From Prevotella sp. (GTDB lineage Bacteria > Bacteroidota > Bacteroidia > Bacteroidales > Bacteroidaceae), in the NCBI GenBank assembly GCA_017623335.1, contig JAGAPI010000136.1:1-5655 (forward strand): a stretch of DNA of 5,655 nucleotides. Direction: 5' to 3'. This document shows, one piece after another, positions 1 to 5,307 of this stretch (its first letter is position 1; every line of letters starts with the position of its first letter). The notes beneath the pieces were generated by a model that was given only the letters and a program-made list of their open reading frames with translations, did no database searches and had not been told where the DNA came from. Made by a program: the position numbers and the translations under genes.

Positions 1-91
1 GAGAGCCGCCGTTGCCCGTGTGTTTGAGCGCAAGGGCGAGGCTGTGGTGAGTGCAAACATGAAGGCTTTTGAGCTGGGACTAAAAGGATAA
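1..91 (+). CDS. iorB: Indolepyruvate:ferredoxin oxidoreductase beta subunit, C-terminal end (partial)
   Basis: Only the last 29 codons are present, reading from base 2 to the TAA at 89-91; the 5' part lies outside the window. The tail reads RAAVARVFERKGEAVV followed by SANMKAFELGLKG, which resembles the C-terminus of the IorB / 2-oxoacid:acceptor oxidoreductase gamma-domain subunit. That enzyme, together with IorA, interconverts arylpyruvate plus CoA and arylacetyl-CoA plus CO2 using ferredoxin. The identification leans on context as much as on sequence: in Bacteroidales iorA-iorB commonly precede an aminotransferase, paaK and an ACT-domain gene, and exactly those three follow here. The stop lies 7 bp before the next start, so the two genes are almost certainly co-transcribed. 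With so short a fragment, the family call is moderate. Confidence 0.6.
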   Translation, partial: RAAVARVFERKGEAVVSANMKAFELGLKG

Positions 92-98
92 AGAGACG

Positions 99-1406
99 AT
101 GAAGATATTCAGCGATGAGTTGCTCCGGGAGGCATGTGAGGAAATGCACGTGGCAGACGTGGAGCACGCCACCATTGGCGAGGTGCTCCTTGTGGCACAG
201 TATCTTGAGCAGAAAACCGGCATTCCGTTTATACGCATGGACCAGGGCTCACCCGGACTGCCTGTGAACAAATACGGAGTGGAGGCAGAGAAGCGCGCAC
301 TTGACAGGGGAGTGGGCTCGCAGTATCCTGCCGCCGCAGGAATAACCGAGCTGAAGGATGCTGCCTCGGAGTTTGTAAAGGCATTTATAAATATTGACAT
401 TTCAGCCCGCGCCTGTATTCCCACAACGGGAAGCGTGGCGGCATCGTTTGCGGCGTTCATAGCCTGCACGCAGCGCATACCGGGCAAGGACAAGGTGCTG
501 TTTATCGACCCGGGATTTCCCATACAGAAATCGCAGCTGCGAGTGCTCGGAATTGAGTGGAAGGAGTTTGATGTCTACAGTTTCCGTGGTGAGGCTATCC
601 GTGGAAAATTAGAGGAGGAGATGGCAGACGGCACCGTTGCCGCCATAGTCTACTCAAACCCTAACAATCCGGCATGGACCTGCCTGGAGGAGGACGAGCT
701 GCGGATTATAGGCGAGCTTGCCACCAAGTACGATGCTGTGGTGTGCGAGGATCTGGCATACTTCTGCATGGACTACCGCCGCGACCTGAGCCACCCCTAT
801 GAGCCGCCGTATGTGCCCACAGTGGCGCGCTATACCGACAACTACATCCTGATGCTGTCGTCGTCGAAGATATTCTCGTATGCGGGACAGCGTGCCGCGC
901 TTGCCTGTATCTCCGATGTGCTGTTCGACCGCCATTATCCCGCGCTCGCCGCGCGCTATCACGATGCTGGAGTGTTCGGACCAACCTTCACCGCATCCAT
1001 ACTCTATATGATTACGAGCGGATGCACCGCCTCCACGCAGTATGGCTATGCCGAGATGCTGCGCCTGTCGTGTGAGGGAAAGATAAACTTCGTGGAGGAC
1101 ACACGGGAATATGAGCGCCGTGCCAACAGGATGAAGAAGATATTTACCGACAACGGTTTCCACATTGTCTACGACCATGACGTGACGCAGGCGGTAGGCG
1201 ACGGGTTCTTCTTCACCATAGGCTATGGCAACATGACCGGCGGCAAGCTCCTGAAAGAGCTGCTCAGCTATGGGGTGTCGTCGATAAATCTCTCCACCAC
1301 GGGCAGCATGCGCGAGGGAGTGAGAGCCTGCGTGTCGAGAATGCGCGACGAGCTTTATCCCGTGATGCAGGAGCGCATGAAGGCGTTTCATGCTGATCAT
1401 TGTTGA
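99..1406 (+). CDS. PLP-dependent aminotransferase (fold type I, class I/II), probably acting on aromatic amino acids
   Basis: This 435-residue cytoplasmic enzyme has the full set of class I/II aminotransferase landmarks. A phosphate-binding loop TTGS lies near residues 109-112. NPNNP at 187-191 supplies the Asn contacting the PLP ring oxygen. CEDLAY at 216-221 gives Asp218, pairing with the pyridine nitrogen, and Tyr221. SSSK at 254-257 gives the Schiff-base Lys257, and Arg409 in EGVRA is the likely alpha-carboxylate-binding arginine. No key residue is missing and the length is normal. The ATG at 99 follows the upstream stop by 7 bp with a purine-rich GATAAAGAGACG leader, and no better start is visible. 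Substrate cannot be read from sequence alone; the position between iorB and paaK suggests interconversion of phenylalanine, tyrosine or tryptophan with phenylpyruvate, hydroxyphenylpyruvate or indolepyruvate. A long open frame on the opposite strand (654-1400) is a compositional shadow. Confidence 0.92.
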   Translation: MKIFSDELLREACEEMHVADVEHATIGEVLLVAQYLEQKTGIPFIRMDQGSPGLPVNKYGVEAEKRALDRGVGSQYPAAAGITELKDAASEFVKAFINIDISARACIPTTGSVAASFAAFIACTQRIPGKDKVLFIDPGFPIQKSQLRVLGIEWKEFDVYSFRGEAIRGKLEEEMADGTVAAIVYSNPNNPAWTCLEEDELRIIGELATKYDAVVCEDLAYFCMDYRRDLSHPYEPPYVPTVARYTDNYILMLSSSKIFSYAGQRAALACISDVLFDRHYPALAARYHDAGVFGPTFTASILYMITSGCTASTQYGYAEMLRLSCEGKINFVEDTREYERRANRMKKIFTDNGFHIVYDHDVTQAVGDGFFFTIGYGNMTGGKLLKELLSYGVSSINLSTTGSMREGVRACVSRMRDELYPVMQERMKAFHADHC

Positions 1407-1521
1407 ATTACGAATTGTTCTCGCTTCGCTGCGATTAAAAATTTTAAAATTATAAATTGTGAGTCGTGAAGTTCGGCGCAGCCAATTATGAATTATGAAT
1501 TAATAATTATGAATTAATAAA
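1407..1521. repeat. AT-rich intra-operon spacer with AATTATGAATTA short repeats
   Basis: This 115-bp spacer separates the aminotransferase and paaK. Its right end (about 1484-1519) is made of overlapping copies of AATTATGAATTA, and the middle holds a GTTCGGCGCAGCC block (1471-1483). Low-complexity mosaics of this kind are common between genes in Bacteroidales. No TAnnTTTG promoter box or convincing terminator is visible, so read-through from the upstream operon into paaK is the simplest interpretation. The AT-rich end forms the paaK leader; there is no Shine-Dalgarno sequence. Confidence 0.6.
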
Positions 1522-2823
1522 ATGTATTGGAATCCAACCAAAGAATGTATGAGCCGCGACGAGATGAGCGAGCTCCAGGGACGAAGGTTGCACAAGGTTG
1601 TTGACTATGTGTATCACAACGTGCCGTTCTACCGCAACAAAATGCAACAGATGGGCATTGAGCCCGATGATATCCTCACGATAGAGGATATTACGAAGCT
1701 GCCGTTTACTACCAAGCAGGACCTGCGCGACAACTATCCGTTCGGGCTGCAGGCGGCTCCGCCAAGCGAGATAGTGAGAATACACGCTTCGAGCGGCACC
1801 ACGGGAAACCCCACCATTGTGGGCTACACCCGTAAGGACATCGGAGTGTGGAGCGAGTGCATGGCGAGATGTCTCACCGCATACGGCATTACCCGCAAGG
1901 ACACATTCTCCGTGTCATACGGCTACGGACTGTTTACAGGTGGCTTGGGCGCACACTACGGAGTGGAGAACCTCGGAGCCACGGTGGTGCCTGCTTCTAC
2001 GGGAAACACCGAAAAGCATCTCAAACTCATACGTGACCTTGGTATCACGGGCATCGCCTGCACACCGTCGTATGCCCTGCACCTTGCCGAGACAATGGAC
2101 AAGATGGGCATAAAGAAGGAGGACATAAAACTGCGTGTGGGTGCCTTCGGTGCCGAGCCTTGGACCGACAACATGCGCAAGGAGATAGAGGAGCGACTGG
2201 GACTGGACGGATATAATCTGTACGGACTCTCTGAGATTATGGGACCGTCGGTGTCATACGAATGTGAGGAAAAGCACGGCAGCCATATCAACGAAGACCA
2301 TTTCTATCCGGAGATTATCAATCCTGAGACTCTGGATCCAGTGCCCATGGGACAGCATGGCGAGCTGGTGTTCACCACGCTCACCAAGGAGGGTATGCCC
2401 GTGCTGCGCTACCGCACCCGTGACCTCTGCTCACTCATGCCCGGCACCTGTCCGTGCGGACGCACCAATGTACGCATGACTCCTATCATGGGACGCTCGG
2501 ACGACATGCTCATCATCAGGGGCATCAACGTATTCCCGTCGCAGGTGGAGAGTGTTATCCTGTCGACCAAGGAGTTTGAGCCGCAGTATCATCTTGTGGT
2601 TGACCGTGTGGACAATCTCGACCGCCTGACTGTGATGGTGGAGGTACGCGACGAGTATCTTACCGACGTGCTGCCCGACCTCGCAAAACTGGAGCAGATG
2701 CTTGCCGAGAAACTTAAGAACGTATTGTCGATACGTGCCAAAATCAAGCTCATGCCTAAGGGAAGCATCGAGCGGTCGCAGGGCAAGAGCAAGCGCGTGA
2801 CTGACAACCGCGTGCTGAAATAA
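1522..2823 (+). CDS. paaK: Phenylacetate-CoA ligase (AMP-forming)
   Basis: The 433-residue product is a full-length member of the PaaK branch of the ANL adenylating superfamily: ATP + arylacetate + CoA gives arylacetyl-CoA + AMP + PPi, in the cytoplasm. Landmarks in order are the AMP-binding P-loop SSGTTGNPT (90-98), YGLSE (234-238) of the acyl-adenylate pocket, YRTRDL (297-302) with Asp301 expected to bind the ribose, the hinge region GRSDDMLIIRG (324-334), and the C-terminal SIERSQGKSKRV (415-426), where Lys422 is the probable adenylation lysine. Cys248, His255, Cys310 and Cys312 (in CPCGRT) may form a structural metal site, which is an inference. The ATG at 1522 gives the usual short N-terminus before the conserved VPFYR (34-38). 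Its place after iorB and an aminotransferase points to an arylacetate such as phenylacetate, 4-hydroxyphenylacetate or indoleacetate. A full aerobic paa ring-cleavage operon is not seen here. Confidence 0.95.
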   Translation: MYWNPTKECMSRDEMSELQGRRLHKVVDYVYHNVPFYRNKMQQMGIEPDDILTIEDITKLPFTTKQDLRDNYPFGLQAAPPSEIVRIHASSGTTGNPTIVGYTRKDIGVWSECMARCLTAYGITRKDTFSVSYGYGLFTGGLGAHYGVENLGATVVPASTGNTEKHLKLIRDLGITGIACTPSYALHLAETMDKMGIKKEDIKLRVGAFGAEPWTDNMRKEIEERLGLDGYNLYGLSEIMGPSVSYECEEKHGSHINEDHFYPEIINPETLDPVPMGQHGELVFTTLTKEGMPVLRYRTRDLCSLMPGTCPCGRTNVRMTPIMGRSDDMLIIRGINVFPSQVESVILSTKEFEPQYHLVVDRVDNLDRLTVMVEVRDEYLTDVLPDLAKLEQMLAEKLKNVLSIRAKIKLMPKGSIERSQGKSKRVTDNRVLK

Positions 2824-2877
2824 GAAAAAAGGGAAGAGAATATTTAAGTGAAAGTATAACTTTAATTGTTTATAGAT

Positions 2878-3285
2878 ATGAATATAAAACAGTTATCAGT
2901 TTTTATAGAAAACAAATCGGGCGCATTGCTGCGCGTATTCGAACTCCTGAAGGAGGCAAACATTCAACTGGTGGCAACAACCATTGCCGATACCATGGAC
3001 TACGGCATCTGCCGTATAATATGCAACGAGCCGCAGCGTGCATACGACATGCTGAAGGAGGCTGGGGTGAGTGTTGCGCTCAACGATGTGTTTGCCGTGG
3101 AGCTTGACAACCGTCCCGGTTCGGCTGCCGATGCCATATCGCTGTTTGCAAAGGAAGGCATCGACCTGACTTACCTATATACGTTCCTGTTTCAGGGCAA
3201 GGGAATATTGATATTCCGCACCAACGACCGTCCGCGTGCTCAGGAGATTATCGAGAAAAACGGATTGAAAGACGTAACGCTTTAA
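2878..3285 (+). CDS. Tandem ACT-domain protein, probable amino-acid-binding regulator
   Basis: This 135-residue protein consists almost entirely of two ACT domains. The first starts KQLSVFIENKSGALLRVFEL and covers about residues 3-67, with Gly15 in the ligand-binding turn. The second covers about 70-135, with NRPGSAADAISLF (78-90) and the equivalent Gly81. There is no catalytic or DNA-binding domain, so it probably acts by binding a small molecule, most likely an amino acid, and contacting another protein. It is the last gene on the + strand, 54 bp after paaK and presumably in the same operon. The ATG at 2878 is preferred because the conserved ACT strand begins at once (NIKQLSVF); a TTG at 2866 would add only four residues. 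The link to aromatic amino acids comes from context. The target is unknown. Confidence 0.88.
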   Translation: MNIKQLSVFIENKSGALLRVFELLKEANIQLVATTIADTMDYGICRIICNEPQRAYDMLKEAGVSVALNDVFAVELDNRPGSAADAISLFAKEGIDLTYLYTFLFQGKGILIFRTNDRPRAQEIIEKNGLKDVTL

Positions 3286-3340
3286 CAGTGTTCAGTGATT
3301 AGTGTTGAGTGTTCAGTGACTGATGTTCAGTAATTAGTGA
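3286..3340. repeat. Degenerate AGTGTTCAGTG tandem repeats between convergent genes
   Basis: The whole 55-bp gap between the convergent ACT and thioesterase genes is built from degenerate copies of AGTGTTCAGTGATT. Exact 11-base AGTGTTCAGTG copies lie at 3287-3297 and 3308-3318 and looser ones follow (ATGTTCAGTAATT, AGTGATT). A third exact copy sits at 3764-3774 on the other side of the thioesterase gene. No stable hairpin terminator can be drawn. Confidence 0.65.
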
Positions 3341-3757
3341 TTAATTTTCACAGCTTGGCGTGAAAGGTAGTGTGACTCCTTCTTTGCGGTAGCCGCTGGC
3401 TGTGAATATGGCAAGCAGGTGCCCTTCGTCGTCGGTAATTCTTACCTCGCCGTAGGGCATCTTTTTGTTATCTACTATCTCATGTGCCTCTGCCCATATA
3501 TAACCCTTGCATGCTGGGCGGAGAAACGTGATGTTTGCCGATGTGGTGACGGTGAGCGTGCCGTGGCTGTTCATGCAGGCGGCAAGGGCAAGGTCGGCAA
3601 GTGTGAAATATGCACCTCCCTGACAGGCACCGCCGGCGTTAAGATGGCTTGGCGTGAGCAGCAGGCGCGCCTTGGCATAGCCCGCGCCCACATCTACAAG
3701 TTCTACGCCGTTTTCGGTTGCAAAACGGTCGTTTTTGAAAAATTCTTTTATATCCAT
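3341..3757 (-). CDS. PaaI-family hotdog-fold acyl-CoA thioesterase
   Basis: This 138-residue protein has the length and motif order of PaaI thioesterases, which hydrolyse acyl- or aryl-CoA to the free acid and CoA in the cytoplasm. The signature runs from HLNAGG (38-43) through CQGGAYFTLAD (45-55); Asp55 on the central hotdog helix matches the catalytic aspartate of PaaI. SANITFLRPACKG (73-85) is the conserved strand lining the tunnel. The family usually forms tetramers. The ATG at 3757 gives the usual N-terminus with no competing start. It lies 40 bp downstream of the omega-amidase on the same strand, so the two are likely co-transcribed from the promoter at 4641-4671, and it converges on the paaK operon. 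Hydrolysis of phenylacetyl-CoA-type thioesters is attractive from this neighbourhood but not shown; broad-specificity 4HBT enzymes look alike. Confidence 0.9.
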   Translation of the reverse strand: MDIKEFFKNDRFATENGVELVDVGAGYAKARLLLTPSHLNAGGACQGGAYFTLADLALAACMNSHGTLTVTTSANITFLRPACKGYIWAEAHEIVDNKKMPYGEVRITDDEGHLLAIFTASGYRKEGVTLPFTPSCEN

Positions 3758-3760
3758 GCT

Positions 3761-3780
3761 TTTAGTGTTCAGTGTTTAGC
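3761..3780. repeat. AGTGTTCAGTG repeat remnant between the two minus-strand genes
   Basis: The spacer between the omega-amidase stop and the thioesterase start contains AGTGTTCAGTG (3764-3774) followed by a partial copy, the same unit as at 3286-3340. It lies just before the thioesterase ATG, so it forms part of that gene's leader. Confidence 0.55.
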
Positions 3781-3797
3781 TGGCATTGGTAAACAAT

Positions 3798-4559
3798 TCA
3801 GTCGGCATCGTTAAGTACCGGAAATTTTGTTCTGAATGCTGCAAGTGCTTCAAGGTCAAGTTCAGCTGTTGCCGCGCATTCCTCGTTCAGGGTGCAGGCT
3901 GCAAGCGTGTTGCCGTAGGCATCGAGTATTACCGATGCTCCGCAATAGTCGTTGCCTGGGTCTTTACCCACCCGGTTTACGCCTATAACAAAAGCCTGGT
4001 TCTCAATGGCTCGTGCCATGAGCAGCGTGCTCCATGCCTTAACCCTTATCGTAGGCCATGATGCTACGTAGATGGCAATGTCGTAGCGGTCATGATTGCT
4101 GTTGCGCGAAAAAGTAGGGAAGCGCAAGTCGTAACACACCTGCAACAATATTCTCGCCCCACGGAACTCTACTGTCACACGGTTGGCACCAGCCGTGAAA
4201 TGCTTATGCTCACCGCCGAATGTAAATAGATGATGCTTGTCGTAATACTCATAATGCCCGTCGGGATATACGAAATAGAAACGGTTACGGTAACTGCCGT
4301 TAACATCGGTGGCAACGCTGCCACAGACAGCCGCGTTGAGACGCGCCGCCATTTGCTGCATCCACTTTAGCGAAGAGCCGTCAGTCTCTGCTATACCTTC
4401 AGGATGAGTGGCAAATCCTGTCGACCACATTTCAGGCAGCACATAAATGTCGCTTCCCTGCTCTGCAATAAGCGCTTGCTCTGCCTGCTGCTGGTTATCC
4501 TCGGGCTTTGCCCAAAGAATATCCCGTTGTAATATCGTTACTATCATTTTATTATTCAT
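3798..4559 (-). CDS. YafV/Nit2-type omega-amidase (carbon-nitrogen hydrolase, nitrilase superfamily)
   Basis: The 253-residue product matches the YafV branch of the nitrilase superfamily in length and motifs. Members hydrolyse the omega-amide of 2-oxo acids, typically alpha-ketoglutaramate to 2-oxoglutarate plus ammonia. The catalytic residues are visible: Glu43 in LPEMWSTGFA, Lys108 in YDKHHLF, Glu117 in GGEHKH and nucleophile Cys142 in VCYDLRFP. The block YDIAIYVASWP (159-169) and ARAIENQAFV (182-191) are typical of this subgroup and argue against a general nitrilase, beta-ureidopropionase or N-carbamoyl-putrescine enzyme. There is no signal peptide, so it is cytoplasmic. ATG 4559 is taken as start; Met5 (4547) is equally plausible because the conserved strand begins right after it. 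A strong promoter lies about 80 bp upstream, and the thioesterase follows 40 bp downstream. Glutamine-using aminotransferases generate its usual substrate, which could link it to the aminotransferase at 99-1406. Confidence 0.9.
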   Translation of the reverse strand: MNNKMIVTILQRDILWAKPEDNQQQAEQALIAEQGSDIYVLPEMWSTGFATHPEGIAETDGSSLKWMQQMAARLNAAVCGSVATDVNGSYRNRFYFVYPDGHYEYYDKHHLFTFGGEHKHFTAGANRVTVEFRGARILLQVCYDLRFPTFSRNSNHDRYDIAIYVASWPTIRVKAWSTLLMARAIENQAFVIGVNRVGKDPGNDYCGASVILDAYGNTLAACTLNEECAATAELDLEALAAFRTKFPVLNDAD

Positions 4560-4640
4560 TTATGTTATTATGCTGAGATGATTCCTCAATCACCATAAGG
4601 TAATCGCAATATAGCTTGTTCTTACTTACTCTTTATTCTG

Positions 4641-4671
4641 CAAAGTTACGAATAAGTGAGCACAAAACAAA
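4641..4671 (-). promoter_or_regulatory. Bacteroidetes-type promoter for the omega-amidase/thioesterase genes
   Basis: Read on the minus strand, TTTG (4671-4668) is followed after exactly 19 bp by TAACTTTG (4648-4641). This fits the Bacteroidetes -33 TTTG / -7 TAnnTTTG consensus with the expected spacing. Transcription would start near 4635, giving a leader of about 75 nt before the ATG at 4559. Confidence 0.75.
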
Positions 4672-4710
4672 ATCTTTTTGTGCTTTTAGCTACTTTTAAC
4701 ATGCAAAATG

Positions 4711-4741
4711 TTTGGACTTTCAAAAAAAAACAGTACCTTTG
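4711..4741 (+). promoter_or_regulatory. Bacteroidetes-type promoter for tRNA-Arg
   Basis: TTTG (4711-4714), a 19-bp spacer containing a nine-A run, and TACCTTTG (4734-4741) match the -33/-7 consensus exactly. The predicted start, around 4746-4749, is about 30 nt before the mature tRNA. It is divergent from the omega-amidase promoter, with 39 bp between the two -33 boxes. Confidence 0.8.
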
Positions 4742-4776
4742 CACCGTTTTTCTGAAACACATTCAATTTTAAGGTT

Positions 4777-4851
4777 GGTTCGGTAGCTCAGTTGGATTAG
4801 AGCAACGCCCTTCTAAGGCGTGGGTCTTGGGTTCGAACCCCAACCGAATCA
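4777..4851 (+). tRNA. tRNA-Arg (anticodon TCT)
   Basis: A complete cloverleaf can be drawn by hand. The acceptor stem is GGTTCGG (4777-4783) with CCGAATC (4844-4850), including one G-U pair. The D arm is GCTC/GAGC (4786-4789, 4800-4803). The anticodon stem is ACGCC/GGCGT (4805-4809, 4817-4821) with loop CTTCTAA and anticodon TCT at 4812-4814. The variable loop is five bases, GGGTC. The T arm is TTGGG/CCCAA around the loop TTCGAAC. The discriminator base is A at 4851. CCA is not encoded (CAGG follows), so it must be added enzymatically. It decodes AGA, and possibly AGG, codons. Confidence 0.97.
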
Positions 4852-4861
4852 CAGGTATCAT

Positions 4862-4898
4862 GCATCAATCTGTTGACTATCCACAGGTTGATGCTTTT
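4862..4898 (+). terminator. Intrinsic terminator after tRNA-Arg
   Basis: GCATCAATCTGT (4862-4873) pairs with ACAGGTTGATGC (4883-4894), a 12-bp stem with one T-G wobble and a nine-base loop, followed by TTTT and further T-rich sequence. It begins 11 bases after the tRNA, as expected for a monocistronic tRNA transcript. Confidence 0.8.
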
Positions 4899-5053
4899 CA
4901 TTCCTCTCAACTGGTCATAATCTATAAGAATAGTCATTTACTATTGTTCGTCAGCTTATACATATTGTAAGCACTTTTTATTTGTTTTATGAAATATATG
5001 CAAAACGCAGTGTATATAAATGTAAAGATAAATAACTTTGTGCTATGATGCAT
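4899..5053. other. AT-rich non-coding spacer
   Basis: No open reading frame of note, RNA fold or repeat is evident between the tRNA terminator and the repeat array, apart from the promoter-like TAACTTTG at 5033-5040. Base composition is strongly AT-rich, as in the other spacers of the window. Confidence 0.6.
5033..5040 (+). promoter_or_regulatory. Promoter-like -7 box in front of the 21-bp repeat array
   Basis: TAACTTTG matches the TAnnTTTG -7 consensus and, with the following TGC, equals the box before the Fur-family gene (5276-5286). No TTTG is found at the expected -33 position (5010-5013 reads GTGT), so the match is only partial. If active, transcription would start near 5045-5048, immediately before the repeats. 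Confidence 0.45.
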
Positions 5054-5200
5054 AAATCAGCGAATTGGAGTTCTAAATCTGCGAATTGGAGTTCTAAATC
5101 AGCGAATTGGAGTTCTAAATCAGCGATTTAGAGTTCTAAATCAACGAATTAGAGTTCCAAATCAACGAATTAGAGTTCTAAATCAACAAATTAGAGTTCT
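5054..5200. repeat. Seven tandem copies of a 21-bp quasi-palindromic repeat
   Basis: Seven contiguous units start at 5054, 5075, 5096, 5117, 5138, 5159 and 5180, with no spacers. Each unit begins AAATCAGCG or AAATCAACG and ends AATTGGAGTTCT or AATTAGAGTTCT. Units 1-3 share G at unit positions 7 and 14; unit 4 keeps G7 but has A14; units 5-7 have A at both. Single private changes occur in units 2 (T6), 4 (T11), 5 (C21) and 7 (A9). The end of one unit and the start of the next form an inverted repeat, perfect at the 4/5 junction (GATTTAGA-GT-TCTAAATC, 5125-5142) and imperfect elsewhere. There are no unique spacers, so it is not a CRISPR array. Function is unknown. Confidence 0.95.
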
Positions 5201-5237
5201 CTGTCACTCGACAATTCAAAATAAAAAAAATATTAAA

Positions 5238-5267
5238 TTCTTCATTCTTTATTCTTCATTCTTCATT
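5238..5267. repeat. TTCATTCTT-type simple repeat tract
   Basis: A pyrimidine-rich tract made of degenerate TTCATTC / TTTATTC units lies directly before the T-run and promoter box of the Fur-family gene. Such tracts are frequent in Bacteroidales intergenic DNA. It occupies the position where the -33 element would be expected. Confidence 0.6.
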
Positions 5268-5275
5268 TTTTTTCG

Positions 5276-5283
5276 TAACTTTG
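5276..5283 (+). promoter_or_regulatory. Promoter -7 box for the Fur-family gene
   Basis: TAACTTTG matches the Bacteroidetes -7 consensus and lies 24 bp before the ATG at 5308. No TTTG is present 19 bp upstream (5253-5256 reads TCTT). The predicted leader is about 18-20 nt and T-rich (GGTTTTTTTTGATTTTTAGCA), with no Shine-Dalgarno sequence. Confidence 0.6.
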
Positions 5284-5307
5284 TGCGGTTTTTTTTGATT
5301 TTTAGCA

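Noticed and set aside
654..1400. 248-codon open frame on the minus strand opposite the aminotransferase
   Set aside because: It is antisense to a gene with all aminotransferase motifs, and its own product shows no recognisable domain; it is a codon-bias shadow.
1421..1434. Hairpin TCGC-TTCGCT-GCGA followed by AT-rich sequence as terminator after the aminotransferase
   Set aside because: The stem has only four pairs and no T-run follows (the sequence is TTAAAAATTTTAAAA); a break in the operon is not supported.
2866..2877. TTG start at 2866 for the ACT-domain gene
   Set aside because: It adds only FID plus a Met before the conserved strand; the ATG at 2878 is the better codon and fits the ACT domain boundary.
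3419..4061. Plus-strand open frames (3419-3814 and 3786-4061) across the thioesterase and omega-amidase
   Set aside because: They overlap clear minus-strand genes, have low-information Cys/Val-rich translations and no promoter or family motifs.
4777..4851. tRNA-Arg as attachment site of an integrated element
   Set aside because: No repeat of the tRNA 3' end, integrase gene or other mobile-element gene is present in the downstream part of the window.
4910..5124. Minus-strand heptad frame (LELQFAD repeats) through repeat units 1-3
   Set aside because: It has no start codon upstream, stops occur in units 4-7, and no promoter faces that way; the heptad pattern follows automatically from a 21-bp period.
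5054..5200. CRISPR array
   Set aside because: Units are contiguous 21-mers without unique spacers, and no cas gene is in the window.
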